DNA of 64,000 bases from Escherichia fergusonii ATCC 35469 (GCF_000026225.1 NC_011740.1:3596001-3660000), one strand, 5' to 3'. Shown: positions 27,827 through 37,484, counted from the first letter of the stretch. Numbers and translations are program-made. Notes: generated from the sequence alone by a model not told the origin.

Positions 27827-29518
27827 TTAGTTAGCTTCTGCTTTCTTCGCCTGAGGGATTCGACACCAGTTGTTGTTTTCGTTGATACCACCGTCCGGTG
27901 AAGTATAACCAAGGCAACCTAAAATGGTGTCGTACAGTTCCACATGACGGCGTGGCACTTTGATATCCGCCTCTTTTTTCAGTTGCGCAAATGCCTGCGC
28001 GTTGGCCGGATTCTCCAGATATTTATCCGACATCCAGACCATCATCGGTACGCGGAACTGCTCCGGTGGCGCATATTCACGTGGTGTACCATGCAAGTGC
28101 TCACGCTCGTTAATTGACTCACCGTGGTCCGCTGCATAGAAAATAATGGCCTTCTTATCGCGGAATTTGTCGATCACTGTATCGATAAAATGATCAACGT
28201 AGGTGATCGAGTTATCGTATGAGTTAATCATCGGCGCTCGTGGGCATTTGCGATCAATTGCATAGCACTCTGGCTGCCACTGGGCAAACTCACGCGGATA
28301 ACGCTGCGTATAGTTGTAGTGCGACCCTTTGGTATGTAAGACAATCAGATGCTTACCTTCTGGCTTTTTCTCCAGAGAACGCTCGATTTCATTGACCAGC
28401 AACATGTCGTCCACCGCTTTCCCACGGTTACGTGGCTCAGCAGCGATTTGCTCACGATAGGCAATGTTGTCAGCCATGGTGTTGCTGTAGAACCACATCT
28501 CACTCTGCATGGCGTACAAATCAGAGCTAAAGCCCAACTGTTTGAGAACCGCAAATACGTTCTGCTCTTTAAGCGTACGTTGTGGGTTATCTTCCGTTCC
28601 ACCTTCACGCACAAACATACAGCGTAGTGATAATTTAGTCGCAGTATCGCAAGAATAACCACGGTACATCACCAGGTTCTTCTCTTTCGCCAGCTTCGGC
28701 GTGGTATCACGCTCGTAGCCCAGCATCCCCATATGATCCCAACGCGTGGTTTCACCAATAATGAAAACCACATAGGTATCGTCGAGATTTTGTGTCGGAG
28801 TATAGGTGAATTTTTTTGCCGGATTCATCAGCGACCGATTGTCCGACGATTCATCCACTTGCGCCCAAGCGTACAGACCCAGCGCAGAAAGCCAGTTCGA
28901 GGGTAAATAAGAGTTCGCCAGCACCCCGCCATAACTTGGCATATCCACCCCAGCCATGCGGTCTGCACGCTTTTGTGCTATATCCATAAGACGGATTGGG
29001 CCCCATACCAGTAAACCCGCCAGCAGTACAGTAAGCGCACTACGCCAGCGTGTTTTCGGGGTACACAGCTGACGCCAGAAGGTGTCTTGTGAGCGGTTCA
29101 TCCAGATAAATAGCAACGGGATAATACTCACCAGTACAACCCATGCGATAAGCGTCCAGCCAACCACTTCTTTCGACAGGTCAATGTCGGTGGTCATCAC
29201 CGAAGCAACAATCCCGTAGCCAATCATGACATTCATAAATGTCATATAGTAGCTGGCTCCAGCAGAAATCAGCACCAGCAATGAAGCCAGCACTTTCCAG
29301 GCCGTTCTGCCAAAGAGTGAAATTAAACGTAAAAAGAAGAAGGTTGCCAGAACCGTCCCTGCCAGTTCGATAACCGCCGAGACGCCATTAAGAAAAGTGA
29401 AGTTATGCGCGTAACCGTCAAACCGACGGAAATAGACTGCGCAATTCATAAACAGACCGATATAGACAGCGAGCAAAAAGCTTAGCTTTTGCTGCGTTAT
29501 CGTTTTGATATATCTCAT
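27827..29518 (-). CDS. eptB: EptB, phosphoethanolamine transferase of LPS Kdo
   Basis: 563 aa from ATG 29518 (MRYIKTITQQKLSF), the family start. Five membrane helices fill the first 190 residues, followed by a periplasmic sulfatase/alkaline-phosphatase-fold domain. That domain carries FIIGETTRWDHMGMLGYER (metal-binding Glu), SCDTATKLSLRCMF with the phosphate-accepting Thr, and FYAADHGESINE with metal-binding Asp-His. It adds phosphoethanolamine to the outer Kdo of lipopolysaccharide. In E. coli it is controlled by sigma-E and the small RNA MgrR; the sequence here does not show this. Confidence 0.96.
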   Translation of the reverse strand: MRYIKTITQQKLSFLLAVYIGLFMNCAVYFRRFDGYAHNFTFLNGVSAVIELAGTVLATFFFLRLISLFGRTAWKVLASLLVLISAGASYYMTFMNVMIGYGIVASVMTTDIDLSKEVVGWTLIAWVVLVSIIPLLFIWMNRSQDTFWRQLCTPKTRWRSALTVLLAGLLVWGPIRLMDIAQKRADRMAGVDMPSYGGVLANSYLPSNWLSALGLYAWAQVDESSDNRSLMNPAKKFTYTPTQNLDDTYVVFIIGETTRWDHMGMLGYERDTTPKLAKEKNLVMYRGYSCDTATKLSLRCMFVREGGTEDNPQRTLKEQNVFAVLKQLGFSSDLYAMQSEMWFYSNTMADNIAYREQIAAEPRNRGKAVDDMLLVNEIERSLEKKPEGKHLIVLHTKGSHYNYTQRYPREFAQWQPECYAIDRKCPRAPMINSYDNSITYVDHFIDTVIDKFRDKKAIIFYAADHGESINEREHLHGTPREYAPPEQFRVPMMVWMSDKYLENPANAQAFAQLKKEADIKVPRRHVELYDTILGCLGYTSPDGGINENNNWCRIPQAKKAEAN

Positions 29519-29866
29519 GCAAACAAACCCTGGAAAAACAGGTGAAAAATCCCTGCGTGATGATCTATGTGACCTGGCAGGTGAAATACGCGGAGGTTGC
29601 CGATAGTAATGAAATCCACAGCGCAGGCTAGTAGACCACAGGTTAAAGAAAAAGTGTCTGGAAAGCGTGTGTCTGAAGCACAAATTTACAAAAGCGCAAG
29701 TATGAATTGAGACTTATGGTTTAGTGAGGCCGTTAAAAATGTGGGGGTCACCTGACTTGCAATTGATGGTAAATATTCAAGTGATCCCATGACGTTTAAA
29801 CACGAGTAGTTTTAGTTAACAGGGGGAATTTTACGTCCCCCCTTATTCTATTGGTGAAAAATCGTT

Positions 29867-31069
29867 TTAAATATGTATCTCACGCAACACTTTCTGCTCA
29901 GGCTGACGAATGGTTGTTGAAAGCGCCAGAGAGAGAATCAGCAAGGCAAAAATAACGCAGAAAGTCACATAAAATCCGCCAAACAGTGAGGCGATAATCG
30001 AACCGCAAATGCTGCCGATACCAAAGCCGAGGTAAATCACGCCGTAGTTTTTTGCCAGGTTATTGAGGCCGAAGAATTCACTGACCAGTGACGGGAACAC
30101 TGTGATGGTGCCGCCGAAGTTAAACGCCACGCAGGCAATCGCTGCAAAGAATGTCACTGCATTCAATGGTGCAAACAGCAGTGCCGCCATACCCACCAGC
30201 GAAATCACCTGACCAATGGTGATGACACGAATGCGCGAGATTTTGTCAGACAGAATACCCAGCACCAGACGACCGCTAAGGTTGGCGATGGAGATAACCG
30301 TTACTGCGTTGGCCGCGGAAATTGCATCAAGATGCGCCAGACTTTGAGCGATATCTTTCGCCACACCAATCACATACAGGCCGCTCATGCAGGCAGTCAG
30401 GAACATAACCGCTAACATCCAGTACTGCGGTTTACGCATGGATTGCGCCAGCGTGTAATCCTTCTCTACCACACCATTGCTGGTTTTTACTTCCTGCTTC
30501 GGTGCATCTTTCATTAAGGTTGCGCCAAAGACAATCATCACCAGCGCAATCGCCCCCCAAATCACAAAGGTTTTTTCCAGGCCGACCGTTTCCAGCAACT
30601 GCGTGTCGATAAATTTGAACCCCAGGCTGCCCAGACCATAAGAACCAATGGCGAATGCGGAGATGAGACCTTTACGCTCCGGGAACCATTTCACACAGTT
30701 AGAAAGCGTCAGCAGATAACCTGCGCCATCTGCCAGTCCCACCAGCACACCCGCACTTAGCCACAGCATCATCAGATTATTTGAGTGCGCGGTAAGGAAG
30801 AAGCCAAGCCCCAAAAGAATACCTGAGGCCATAGTGACGCGCTTAACGCCAAAACGCTCCTGTAATTTACCCGCCACAGAAGACGAGATAGCCAGCCCCA
30901 GGCTTAGTAAACCAAAAGAGAAAGCCACCTGACTAACTGGCTCATTCAGTTTGGCGGAGAGCGCGCCATTAAACAGGCTCCAGGTGTAAACCGACCCCAG
31001 TGCAAACTGGGTAATGATGGTGCCGATTAGTGTCAGCCAGCGAGTATGCTGATAGTTTGAAGTGTTCAT
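29867..31069 (-). CDS. yhjX: YhjX, OFA-family MFS transporter (pyruvate-responsive)
   Basis: 400 aa from ATG 31069 (MNTSNYQHTRWLTLIG) after GGAAGAC; longer open frame upstream is unsupported. Twelve membrane helices, with the MFS loop GKLQERFGVKRV near residues 67-78. Related to oxalate/formate antiporters. In E. coli its expression is switched on by the YpdA/YpdB two-component system on pyruvate, and the YpdB-type site is present upstream. A C/G hairpin at 29821-29842 lies between its stop and the eptB promoter region, without a strong T tract. Confidence 0.95.
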   Translation of the reverse strand: MNTSNYQHTRWLTLIGTIITQFALGSVYTWSLFNGALSAKLNEPVSQVAFSFGLLSLGLAISSSVAGKLQERFGVKRVTMASGILLGLGFFLTAHSNNLMMLWLSAGVLVGLADGAGYLLTLSNCVKWFPERKGLISAFAIGSYGLGSLGFKFIDTQLLETVGLEKTFVIWGAIALVMIVFGATLMKDAPKQEVKTSNGVVEKDYTLAQSMRKPQYWMLAVMFLTACMSGLYVIGVAKDIAQSLAHLDAISAANAVTVISIANLSGRLVLGILSDKISRIRVITIGQVISLVGMAALLFAPLNAVTFFAAIACVAFNFGGTITVFPSLVSEFFGLNNLAKNYGVIYLGFGIGSICGSIIASLFGGFYVTFCVIFALLILSLALSTTIRQPEQKVLREIHI

Positions 31070-31149
31070 GGCAGTCTTCCTGCAGTGATAAATGGAAATT
31101 CTCTGCCAGTCACAATAACGAAGCGCATTTCGCGCAGGGAGAAAACGGC

Positions 31150-31180
31150 ATGAACTGCCGTCAGGATGGAATGAAATGCC
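31150..31180 (-). promoter_or_regulatory. YpdB-type direct-repeat operator of yhjX
   Basis: On the minus strand GGCATTTCAT, an 11-base spacer and GGCAGTTCAT stand 80-110 bp before the yhjX start. The known YpdB motif is two GGCATTTCAT boxes 11 bases apart, so the second box has one mismatch. This points to pyruvate-dependent induction. Confidence 0.8.
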
Positions 31181-31295
31181 TAATTTCAGGAATGAGTGAC
31201 ACGCAAAATATTCACATGACAAATACTAAATGTAAGTTAGCGCCTACTATCGCCACAAGTATTGTTATTGAACAAGATCATTAGTAAACATATTG

Positions 31296-32039
31296 TTAAA
31301 ATTTGGCACTCACTCCCATGGTATAAAGATAGTCACTATTGTTAGTGCTGTTTTCTGCCTGAGACAAAGCCGCATACGCCGCAATATTGGTATTAAGCAG
31401 CATATCTGCTCCCACCGTGACATCCAGCCAATTGCCGTTTTGATTAGTGGCAATTATCCGGTTTAATCCCGATTGTGCCTTCCAGAGATTATCGCCAAAT
31501 TGTTGGTTGTAACTGATCTGCGCCCAGGGCCGCAAATCACCATATTGCGAATTAACCCGCCAGCCTAAGGTGCTGACACTCGCGTGCCATAGCGGATCAG
31601 TTTGCACGATAGCGCTGTCGCCAAATTCGTTATAAACCGCTGCGGAAGTACCATCATAATGCAAAGCCGCAACCGGCCCGGTGGTCACCTGACCATACAA
31701 AGGAAAGTTCCAGCCAAGCGTTACACCGTGAGTGTCATCAAGGGGAGAATCTTCCGCCAGACTAACCGACAAACCAGGTACATTTTGGCTATGATGAATG
31801 CGCTGGGCCAATATTTCGTCGTAATCAGGTTGGTGGTCGCTATCCCATGTATAACGTTCAGAGTTATGCCCTGGCTGCGCATCAACGATATATTCTTGTT
31901 GCCAGGCATGAGCTGTGGTGCAAAAAACGGGCAGATCATCACGCTCGCCATGACGCGTAGCGCCCGGCGACCACTGCATATTTTTATAATCATCAACACG
32001 ACTCCAGAGAAGAGCCGAATTCGGCATTATTATTGTCAT
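31296..32039 (-). CDS. yhjY: YhjY-like outer-membrane beta-barrel (autotransporter-domain) protein
   Basis: 247 aa at most; several in-frame ATGs (32039, 32027, 31979) and no strong ribosome site leave the start open. The C-terminal 150 residues show alternating barrel strands (GWRVNSQYGDLRPWAQISYN, LDVTVGADMLL) and end DYLYTMGVSAKF, the terminal-Phe signal for outer-membrane assembly. There is no signal peptide at any visible start, so export is doubtful. The protein may be the surviving C-terminal part of a larger autotransporter or secreted hydrolase. Function unknown. Confidence 0.65.
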   Translation of the reverse strand: MTIIMPNSALLWSRVDDYKNMQWSPGATRHGERDDLPVFCTTAHAWQQEYIVDAQPGHNSERYTWDSDHQPDYDEILAQRIHHSQNVPGLSVSLAEDSPLDDTHGVTLGWNFPLYGQVTTGPVAALHYDGTSAAVYNEFGDSAIVQTDPLWHASVSTLGWRVNSQYGDLRPWAQISYNQQFGDNLWKAQSGLNRIIATNQNGNWLDVTVGADMLLNTNIAAYAALSQAENSTNNSDYLYTMGVSAKF

Positions 32040-32149
32040 TGTGTGATGGAGATCGGGCTGTTAGCCCTGTATTAAATATTGCCTTTTTAGCTGGCGCGTC
32101 AAGGCAAGCAGAACAAAATTTATACAAAACAACAAATACGAGGGAAAGT

Positions 32150-32719
32150 ATGGAACGTTGTGGTTGGGTTACTCAGGATCCGCTCTACATCGCCTACCAT
32201 GATCAGGAGTGGGGCGTACCGGAAACTGACGGTAAAAAATTATTTGAAATGATCTGCCTTGAAGGGCAACAGGCGGGATTATCCTGGATTACCGTGCTTA
32301 AAAAACGCGAAAATTATCGAGCCTGTTTTCATCAGTTCGATCCCGTTCGGGTTGCAGCAATGCAAGAAGAAGATGTCGAACGCCTGGTTCAGAACGCCGG
32401 AATTATCCGTCATCGCGGGAAAATCCAGGCAATTATTGGCAATGCGCGGGCATATCTGCAGATGGAGCAAAACGGTGAGCCGTTTGCGGATTTCGTCTGG
32501 TCCTTTGTGAATCATCAACCGCAGATTCGTAACGCCAAAACTCTCAGCGAAATTCCCACTTCAACACCGGCTTCCGACGCGCTATCGAAAGCGCTGAAAA
32601 AACGTGGCTTTAAGTTTGTCGGCACTACCATTTGCTACTCATTTATGCAGGCCTGTGGGTTGGTCAATGACCACGTTACAAGCTGTTTTTGCCATCCGGG
32701 AGGCCAAAATGATTCGTGA
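32150..32719 (+). CDS. tag: Tag, 3-methyladenine DNA glycosylase I
   Basis: 189 aa from the ATG at 32150 after AGGGAAAGT. It removes N3-methyladenine from DNA, starting base excision repair of alkylation damage. The conserved start MERCGWVTQDPLYIAYHDQEWG is present (Glu2 and the zinc-binding Cys4 and His17), as is the LEGQQAGLSWITVLKKRENYR helix with the base-pocket Glu and Trp. C-terminal His and Cys (CFCHPGG) complete the zinc site. Its end overlaps yiaC by 11 bp. Confidence 0.95.
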   Translation: MERCGWVTQDPLYIAYHDQEWGVPETDGKKLFEMICLEGQQAGLSWITVLKKRENYRACFHQFDPVRVAAMQEEDVERLVQNAGIIRHRGKIQAIIGNARAYLQMEQNGEPFADFVWSFVNHQPQIRNAKTLSEIPTSTPASDALSKALKKRGFKFVGTTICYSFMQACGLVNDHVTSCFCHPGGQNDS

Positions 32720-33149
32720 AGCGCAAAGTTCCGATCTGCCTGCCATTTTAGATCTGTGGATTGAAAGCACGACCTGGGGGCATCCTTTTATTGATGAACA
32801 ATACTGGCATGACAGCCTGCAAGTGGTGCGGGATGTTTACCTTGCCAACGCAATAACTTCGATGTGGGAAGAGAAAGGCGAATTTCTGGGCTTTGTCAGC
32901 ATCATAGAAGATCGCTTTTTAGCCGCGATGTTTGTCGCGCCGAAGGCTGCACGGCGCGGTATTGGCAGAGCGCTAATGCAACATGTGCAACAGCGTTATC
33001 CATTTCTGATGCTGGAGGTTTACCAGGAAAACCTGCAAGCACTGCGTTTCTACATGGCGCAGGGTTTCCGTGTTATTGACAGTGCATGGCAAGAACAAAC
33101 CCAGCACCCAACCTGGATTATGAGCTGGCAGGTGGATCAAACGCCGTAA
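32709..33149 (+). CDS. yiaC: YiaC, GNAT-family N-acetyltransferase
   Basis: 146 aa beginning MIREAQSSDLPAILDLW, inside the end of tag. GNAT fold: motif A at about 74-100 with VAPKAARRGIGRALMQHV (acetyl-CoA pyrophosphate loop R/Q-x-x-G-x-G/A), and LEVYQENLQALRFYMAQGF as motif B. In E. coli YiaC acts as a protein lysine acetyltransferase. Its 3' end runs 32 bp into the convergent bisC. Confidence 0.93.
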   Translation: MIREAQSSDLPAILDLWIESTTWGHPFIDEQYWHDSLQVVRDVYLANAITSMWEEKGEFLGFVSIIEDRFLAAMFVAPKAARRGIGRALMQHVQQRYPFLMLEVYQENLQALRFYMAQGFRVIDSAWQEQTQHPTWIMSWQVDQTP

Positions 33150-35451
33150 GTGGCAGTTCAGGACCGTTGTATTTTTCCAGCCACGCCAAAGCCGTGTTGC
33201 CTGCACAACCATTCCCCAGCCGCGAGCTGGGGAGGTCTTTAGTCAATACATTCACTGCGCCGTTTTTACAAATGCCGTCAGCGGTTAAATCCAGATCCGG
33301 CCATGCCCCTTCGTGAATGCAAATCACGCCAGGTTTAATTCCCTCGCTAATGACCGCTCCGGCAAGGATCTGCCCACGGGAGTTCCACACCCGCACTATA
33401 TCCCCCTCTTTTATGCCGCGCGCCAGAGCATCTTCAGGATGTATGGTAATGGGTTCGCGGTTTGCCACCGCGTATAATTCGCGCAGAGAGCTGTAATTCA
33501 ACTGACTGTGCAAGCGGTGCGCCGGATGGGCAGAAAGTACCTGCAACTGTTCTGGTTCGGCATTGCCCTGCCACTCATCCGGCTCCAGCCACATCGGATG
33601 CCCCGGGCAATCCGGATAAGCGTAATCGGCAATACGCTGCGAGAAGATTTCAATCTTACCGCTGACGGTTTTTAATGGATGTGCCTGCGGATCGCGGCGA
33701 AAATCAGCGAAGCGAATAAACCGCTCACCGTCCGGGTGTTCCGGCATCTCAATTAACTGGTTGGCTTCCCAGAACTCAGCAAATGGCGGCAATTCAACCT
33801 GCTGGCTTGCCCCACGTTGCCGGGCGACGTTATAAAACGTTTCAAGCCATTGCAGCTCACTTTTCCCTTCCGTAAACCGCGCAAAGCCGCCCTTCTCCCA
33901 GCGTTCACTCAACCCGGCAAAAACATCAAAATCATTACGCGCTTCATCACGTGGTGGCACCACTTGCTTCATCGGCACCAGATGCTGATTACTGTAATCG
34001 CCGGTCATGGTGAGATCATTACGCTCAAACGAAGTGGTCGCAGGCAGAACGATATCGGCGTGTTTCGCCGCTGCCGTCCAGAAGCACTCGGAGATCACCA
34101 CCAGCTCCGGTTTTTGCCAGGCACGGATCAGGCGATTGGTATCCTGATGATGAGTAAAGTTGGCGCCGCCCGCCCACCAGATAAAACGAATATCCGGGAA
34201 GTGGCGGTTCATGCCGTTATGTTGATACGCGCCGCCAGGGTTTTCCAGTGCTTCAACAATACGGGCTACGGGGATTTTATCTACCGCATCGGTGCCACCT
34301 GGCAAGCTGCCCTGCATAGATGAAAGCACCGCAGCGCGGCGCGTGGGGTTACCACCATTGGCAAAATGGTAAGAAAGACCAAAGCCGCCGCCAGGCGTAC
34401 CTATTTGACCTAACATTGCCGCCAGCGTGACGATCATCCAGTGTTTTTGCTCACCAAACTGTTGGCGCTGCATTCCCCAGCCAGCCATCAGCATGGTGGT
34501 ATTTTGCTGGAAAATAGCCGCCAGTTCGCGGATTTTCTCTGCGTTAACCCCACAAATCTCTGCCGCCCATTCGGCAGTTTTCGCTATTCCGTCACTCTCG
34601 CCCAGCAGATAAGAGGAGAAGACGTCATAACCTGTGGTGCAACGCGCCAGAAACGCTTCGTCGTGCCAGCCATTTTCCACCAGCGTATGGGCGATCCCCA
34701 GCATCAGAGCAACATCGGTGCCCATATGCGGTGCTACCCACTCCATTTTATCGCCAAAGAAATCGACGGTTTCCGATCGCATTGGATCAATGCAGATCAG
34801 CTTTTTCCCGCTGTCACGCAGTGCGGAAAAGTAAGAAAGCCCCTGCTCATCGGATGCATTCCACGCAATTTTCAGCGTATTGAGAGGGTTAGCACTCCAC
34901 AACACCACGACATCGCTATGTTCCAGCACCAGCGGCCAACTGGTCTGCTGTTGATAAACTTCGCTGCCCCCCACGACATACGGCATGATCGCCTGTGCGG
35001 CGCCGGTCGAATAATCCCCCAGATGCCCGGTATATCCACCCGCCAGCGCCATATAGCGTTGTAATAATGTCGAGGCCTTATGCAGCACGCCGTTTGAACG
35101 CCAGCCGTAGGAACCCGCAAAAATCGATGCCGGACCATAAGCCTCACGAATGCGTTTATGTTGTTGGTGAATAAGATCCAGCGCCTCATCCCAACTCACG
35201 CGAACAAATTCATCCTGCCCACGAATGCCTTGCGGGTTTTCCGGTGACGCAAGAAAGCCTTTGCGCACCATGGGAAATCGTACCCGCGTATTGCTGTGAA
35301 CCTGGTCGCGAACCGCGCTCTGCAAGGAGTTATCCATTCCTCTGGCTAACGCGCCACGCGAGCTAAACACGGTTTCGCCGTCAGTTTCAACCAGCATGGG
35401 CCCCCAGTGGGCGGCAGTCAGAACGGAATATCGTGAGGATGAGTTGGCCAA
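33118..35451 (-). CDS. bisC: BisC, biotin sulfoxide / methionine sulfoxide reductase (molybdopterin)
   Basis: 777 aa if read from TTG 35451 (LANSSSRYSVLTAAHWGP), which AGGAG precedes at good spacing. An upstream TTG at 35487 would add 12 residues without ribosome-site support. Family: DMSO-reductase type molybdoenzymes, cytoplasmic, using bis-MGD. The Mo-ligand serine sits in GDYSTGAAQ (about 135-143). It reduces biotin sulfoxide and free methionine S-sulfoxide. No Tat signal, as expected. Overlaps yiaC tail to tail. Confidence 0.94.
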   Translation of the reverse strand: MANSSSRYSVLTAAHWGPMLVETDGETVFSSRGALARGMDNSLQSAVRDQVHSNTRVRFPMVRKGFLASPENPQGIRGQDEFVRVSWDEALDLIHQQHKRIREAYGPASIFAGSYGWRSNGVLHKASTLLQRYMALAGGYTGHLGDYSTGAAQAIMPYVVGGSEVYQQQTSWPLVLEHSDVVVLWSANPLNTLKIAWNASDEQGLSYFSALRDSGKKLICIDPMRSETVDFFGDKMEWVAPHMGTDVALMLGIAHTLVENGWHDEAFLARCTTGYDVFSSYLLGESDGIAKTAEWAAEICGVNAEKIRELAAIFQQNTTMLMAGWGMQRQQFGEQKHWMIVTLAAMLGQIGTPGGGFGLSYHFANGGNPTRRAAVLSSMQGSLPGGTDAVDKIPVARIVEALENPGGAYQHNGMNRHFPDIRFIWWAGGANFTHHQDTNRLIRAWQKPELVVISECFWTAAAKHADIVLPATTSFERNDLTMTGDYSNQHLVPMKQVVPPRDEARNDFDVFAGLSERWEKGGFARFTEGKSELQWLETFYNVARQRGASQQVELPPFAEFWEANQLIEMPEHPDGERFIRFADFRRDPQAHPLKTVSGKIEIFSQRIADYAYPDCPGHPMWLEPDEWQGNAEPEQLQVLSAHPAHRLHSQLNYSSLRELYAVANREPITIHPEDALARGIKEGDIVRVWNSRGQILAGAVISEGIKPGVICIHEGAWPDLDLTADGICKNGAVNVLTKDLPSSRLGNGCAGNTALAWLEKYNGPELPLTAFDPPASS

Positions 35452-35603
35452 ACCAAAGGCTCCTGAAAGGTTAGATGTATTGAGCAATTAAATATTACTT
35501 ACAAATTTCCGAGTAATCCCAGGAAAAATCTTCATGTTCACACGGCATAATCTCCCGCCACGGCAACCGTGGCAAAGAATAAAAAGGTTATTAAGGATTA
35601 ACG

Positions 35604-36263
35604 ATGAAGAAACGTGTTTATCTTATTGCCGCCATTGTGAGCGGTGCTCTGGCAGTATCTGGTTGTACAACTAACCCCTACACTGGCGAGCGCGAAGCGG
35701 GTAACTCTGCCATCGGTGCGGGTCTGGGTTCACTTGTTGGTGCAGGCATTGGCGCGCTCTCTTCTTCGAAAAAAGATCGCGGTAAAGGCGCACTGATTGG
35801 CGCAGCCGCTGGCGCTGCTCTGGGCGGCGGCGTTGGTTATTACATGGATGTGCAGGAAGCGAAACTGCGCGACAAAATGCGCGGCACTGGTGTAAGCGTA
35901 ACCCGCAGTGGGGATAACATTATCCTCAACATGCCAAATAACGTCACTTTCGACAGCAACAGCGCCACTCTAAAACCGGCAGGTGCGAACACGCTGACCG
36001 GCGTTGCAATGGTACTGAAAGAGTACCCGAAAACCGCTGTAAACGTACTTGGCTATACTGACAGCACTGGTGGATACGACCTGAATATGCGTCTGTCTCA
36101 GCAACGTGCAGACTCCGTTGCCAGCGCATTGATCACTCAGGGTGTGGCGGCTAACCGTATCAACACGCGTGGTATGGGTCCGGCTAACCCAATCGCCAGC
36201 AACAGCACCGCAGAAGGTAAAGCACAAAACCGTCGCGTAGAAATTACCTTAAGCCCGCTGTAA
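35604..36263 (+). CDS. yiaD: YiaD, OmpA-domain outer-membrane lipoprotein
   Basis: 219 aa. Lipobox LAVSGC places the lipidated Cys at residue 21. A glycine-zipper region (about 36-75, GAGLGSLVGAGIGAL and GALIGAAAGAALGGG) is followed by a C-terminal OmpA-like peptidoglycan-binding domain with NVLGYTDSTGGYDLNMRLS and RVEITLSPL. Inferred role: envelope anchoring. Followed by a clear terminator. Confidence 0.96.
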   Translation: MKKRVYLIAAIVSGALAVSGCTTNPYTGEREAGNSAIGAGLGSLVGAGIGALSSSKKDRGKGALIGAAAGAALGGGVGYYMDVQEAKLRDKMRGTGVSVTRSGDNIILNMPNNVTFDSNSATLKPAGANTLTGVAMVLKEYPKTAVNVLGYTDSTGGYDLNMRLSQQRADSVASALITQGVAANRINTRGMGPANPIASNSTAEGKAQNRRVEITLSPL

Positions 36264-36269
36264 TTCCCC

Positions 36270-36301
36270 AATGTCGGATGGCGGTTTCGTCATCCGACAT
36301 T
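36270..36301 (+). terminator. Terminator after yiaD
   Basis: AATGTCGGATG pairs with CATCCGACATT (11 bp) around a 10-base loop and runs into TTAT. It separates yiaD from the ketogluconate regulator. Confidence 0.8.
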
Positions 36302-36365
36302 TATCATCTTGCCAGCGCTAATTTTCGCGTTAAGGTGTTCTCACTTTCAGGCAAGGAATCCCCCT

Positions 36366-37385
36366 ATGGCAGCAAAATCAACGCGCCCCACCATTAGCGA
36401 TGTCGCAAAAGCCGCAAAAACCGGCAAAACCAGCATCTCTCGTTACCTCAACGGCGAAAAACATCTGCTTTCCGAAGCATTGCTGGCGCGGATTGAAAAA
36501 GCGATTGCCGATCTTGATTATCGCCCCAGCCTGATGGCCCGAAGCCTGAAACGTGGCCGTACCCGGCTGATTGGTCTGATTATCGCCGATATTACTAACC
36601 CCTACTCGGTAAATGTGTTAAGTGGCATTGAGGCGGCTTGTCGCGATAAAGGATTCACTCCCCTGGTGTGTAATACCAACAATGAAGTGAATCAGGAACA
36701 ACATTATCTCGATTTGCTACGCAGCTACCAGGTGGAAGGTATTGTGGTCAATGCCGTAGGAATGCGTGAAGAAGGGCTAAATCGTTTGCAACAGTCGGCA
36801 CTGCCAATGGTGCTTATTGATCGCAAGATCCCCGATTTTGCCTGTGATGTTGTTGGACTGGACAACACGCAAGCTGCAACTACCGCTACCGAGCATTTAA
36901 TTGAGCAAGGGTTTGAAGCCATACTCTTTCTCAGCGAACCGCTGGGAATGGTAAACACGCGACGTGAAAGGCTAAATGCTTTTCACGCTACTCTGGCACG
37001 TTATCCGGGTGTTGTAGCGCAGAATGCAGAAGTTCCACTGGCTGAGAATACACTTCTGGAAAACACGCTTCGCCAGTTCCACCAGCAACATCGGGGAATG
37101 CGCAAAGCCGTGATGTCGGCAAACGGCGCACTAACGCTACAGGTAGCACGCGCGCTCAAACGTATTGGCCTGAACTGGGGCAGTGATATCGGCCTGCTTG
37201 GTTTTGATGAGCTGGAATGGGCCGAACTGGCAGGCGTGGGGATTACCACGCTCAAACAACCGACCTGGCAAATTGGTTATGCGGCTGTGGAACAGGTGGT
37301 ACGCCGTATTGAAGGTGTTACAGAGCCTATTCGTGAGCACGTTTTCTCCGGCGAGTTGATTGTTCGCGGATCAACGGCACGTTAA
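36366..37385 (+). CDS. ptxS: LacI-family regulator of the ketogluconate operon (PtxS-like)
   Basis: 339 aa from ATG 36366 (MAAKSTRPTISDVAKAAKTG) after AAGGAA. N-terminal LacI helix-turn-helix (about 9-32, with KTSISRYLNGEKHLLSEALLARI), then a hinge helix with SLMARSLKRGRT. A periplasmic-binding-protein-like sugar domain runs to the end. PtxS in Pseudomonas has the same length and stands beside kguEKTD. The next gene begins 99 bp downstream, and a perfect LacI-type palindrome lies in that gap. The expected effector is 2-ketogluconate or its phosphate. Absent between yiaD and ghrB in K-12 as I recall it. Confidence 0.82.
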   Translation: MAAKSTRPTISDVAKAAKTGKTSISRYLNGEKHLLSEALLARIEKAIADLDYRPSLMARSLKRGRTRLIGLIIADITNPYSVNVLSGIEAACRDKGFTPLVCNTNNEVNQEQHYLDLLRSYQVEGIVVNAVGMREEGLNRLQQSALPMVLIDRKIPDFACDVVGLDNTQAATTATEHLIEQGFEAILFLSEPLGMVNTRRERLNAFHATLARYPGVVAQNAEVPLAENTLLENTLRQFHQQHRGMRKAVMSANGALTLQVARALKRIGLNWGSDIGLLGFDELEWAELAGVGITTLKQPTWQIGYAAVEQVVRRIEGVTEPIREHVFSGELIVRGSTAR

Positions 37386-37431
37386 ATTCCTTCGTGATAG
37401 CGATCATAATTTCAACACAGCGCCCTTTTCT

Positions 37432-37447
37432 TTGGAACCGGTTCCAA
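37432..37447. promoter_or_regulatory. Operator palindrome of the ketogluconate operon
   Basis: TTGGAACCGGTTCCAA is a perfect 16-bp palindrome with the central CG typical of LacI-family operators, 38 bp before the kguE start. It differs from the Pseudomonas PtxS site (TGAAACCGGTTTCA) by one base per half. Confidence 0.85.
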
Positions 37448-37484
37448 CTAGCGTTATATCAATCGCGCTAGCCAGGGAGTTCCC

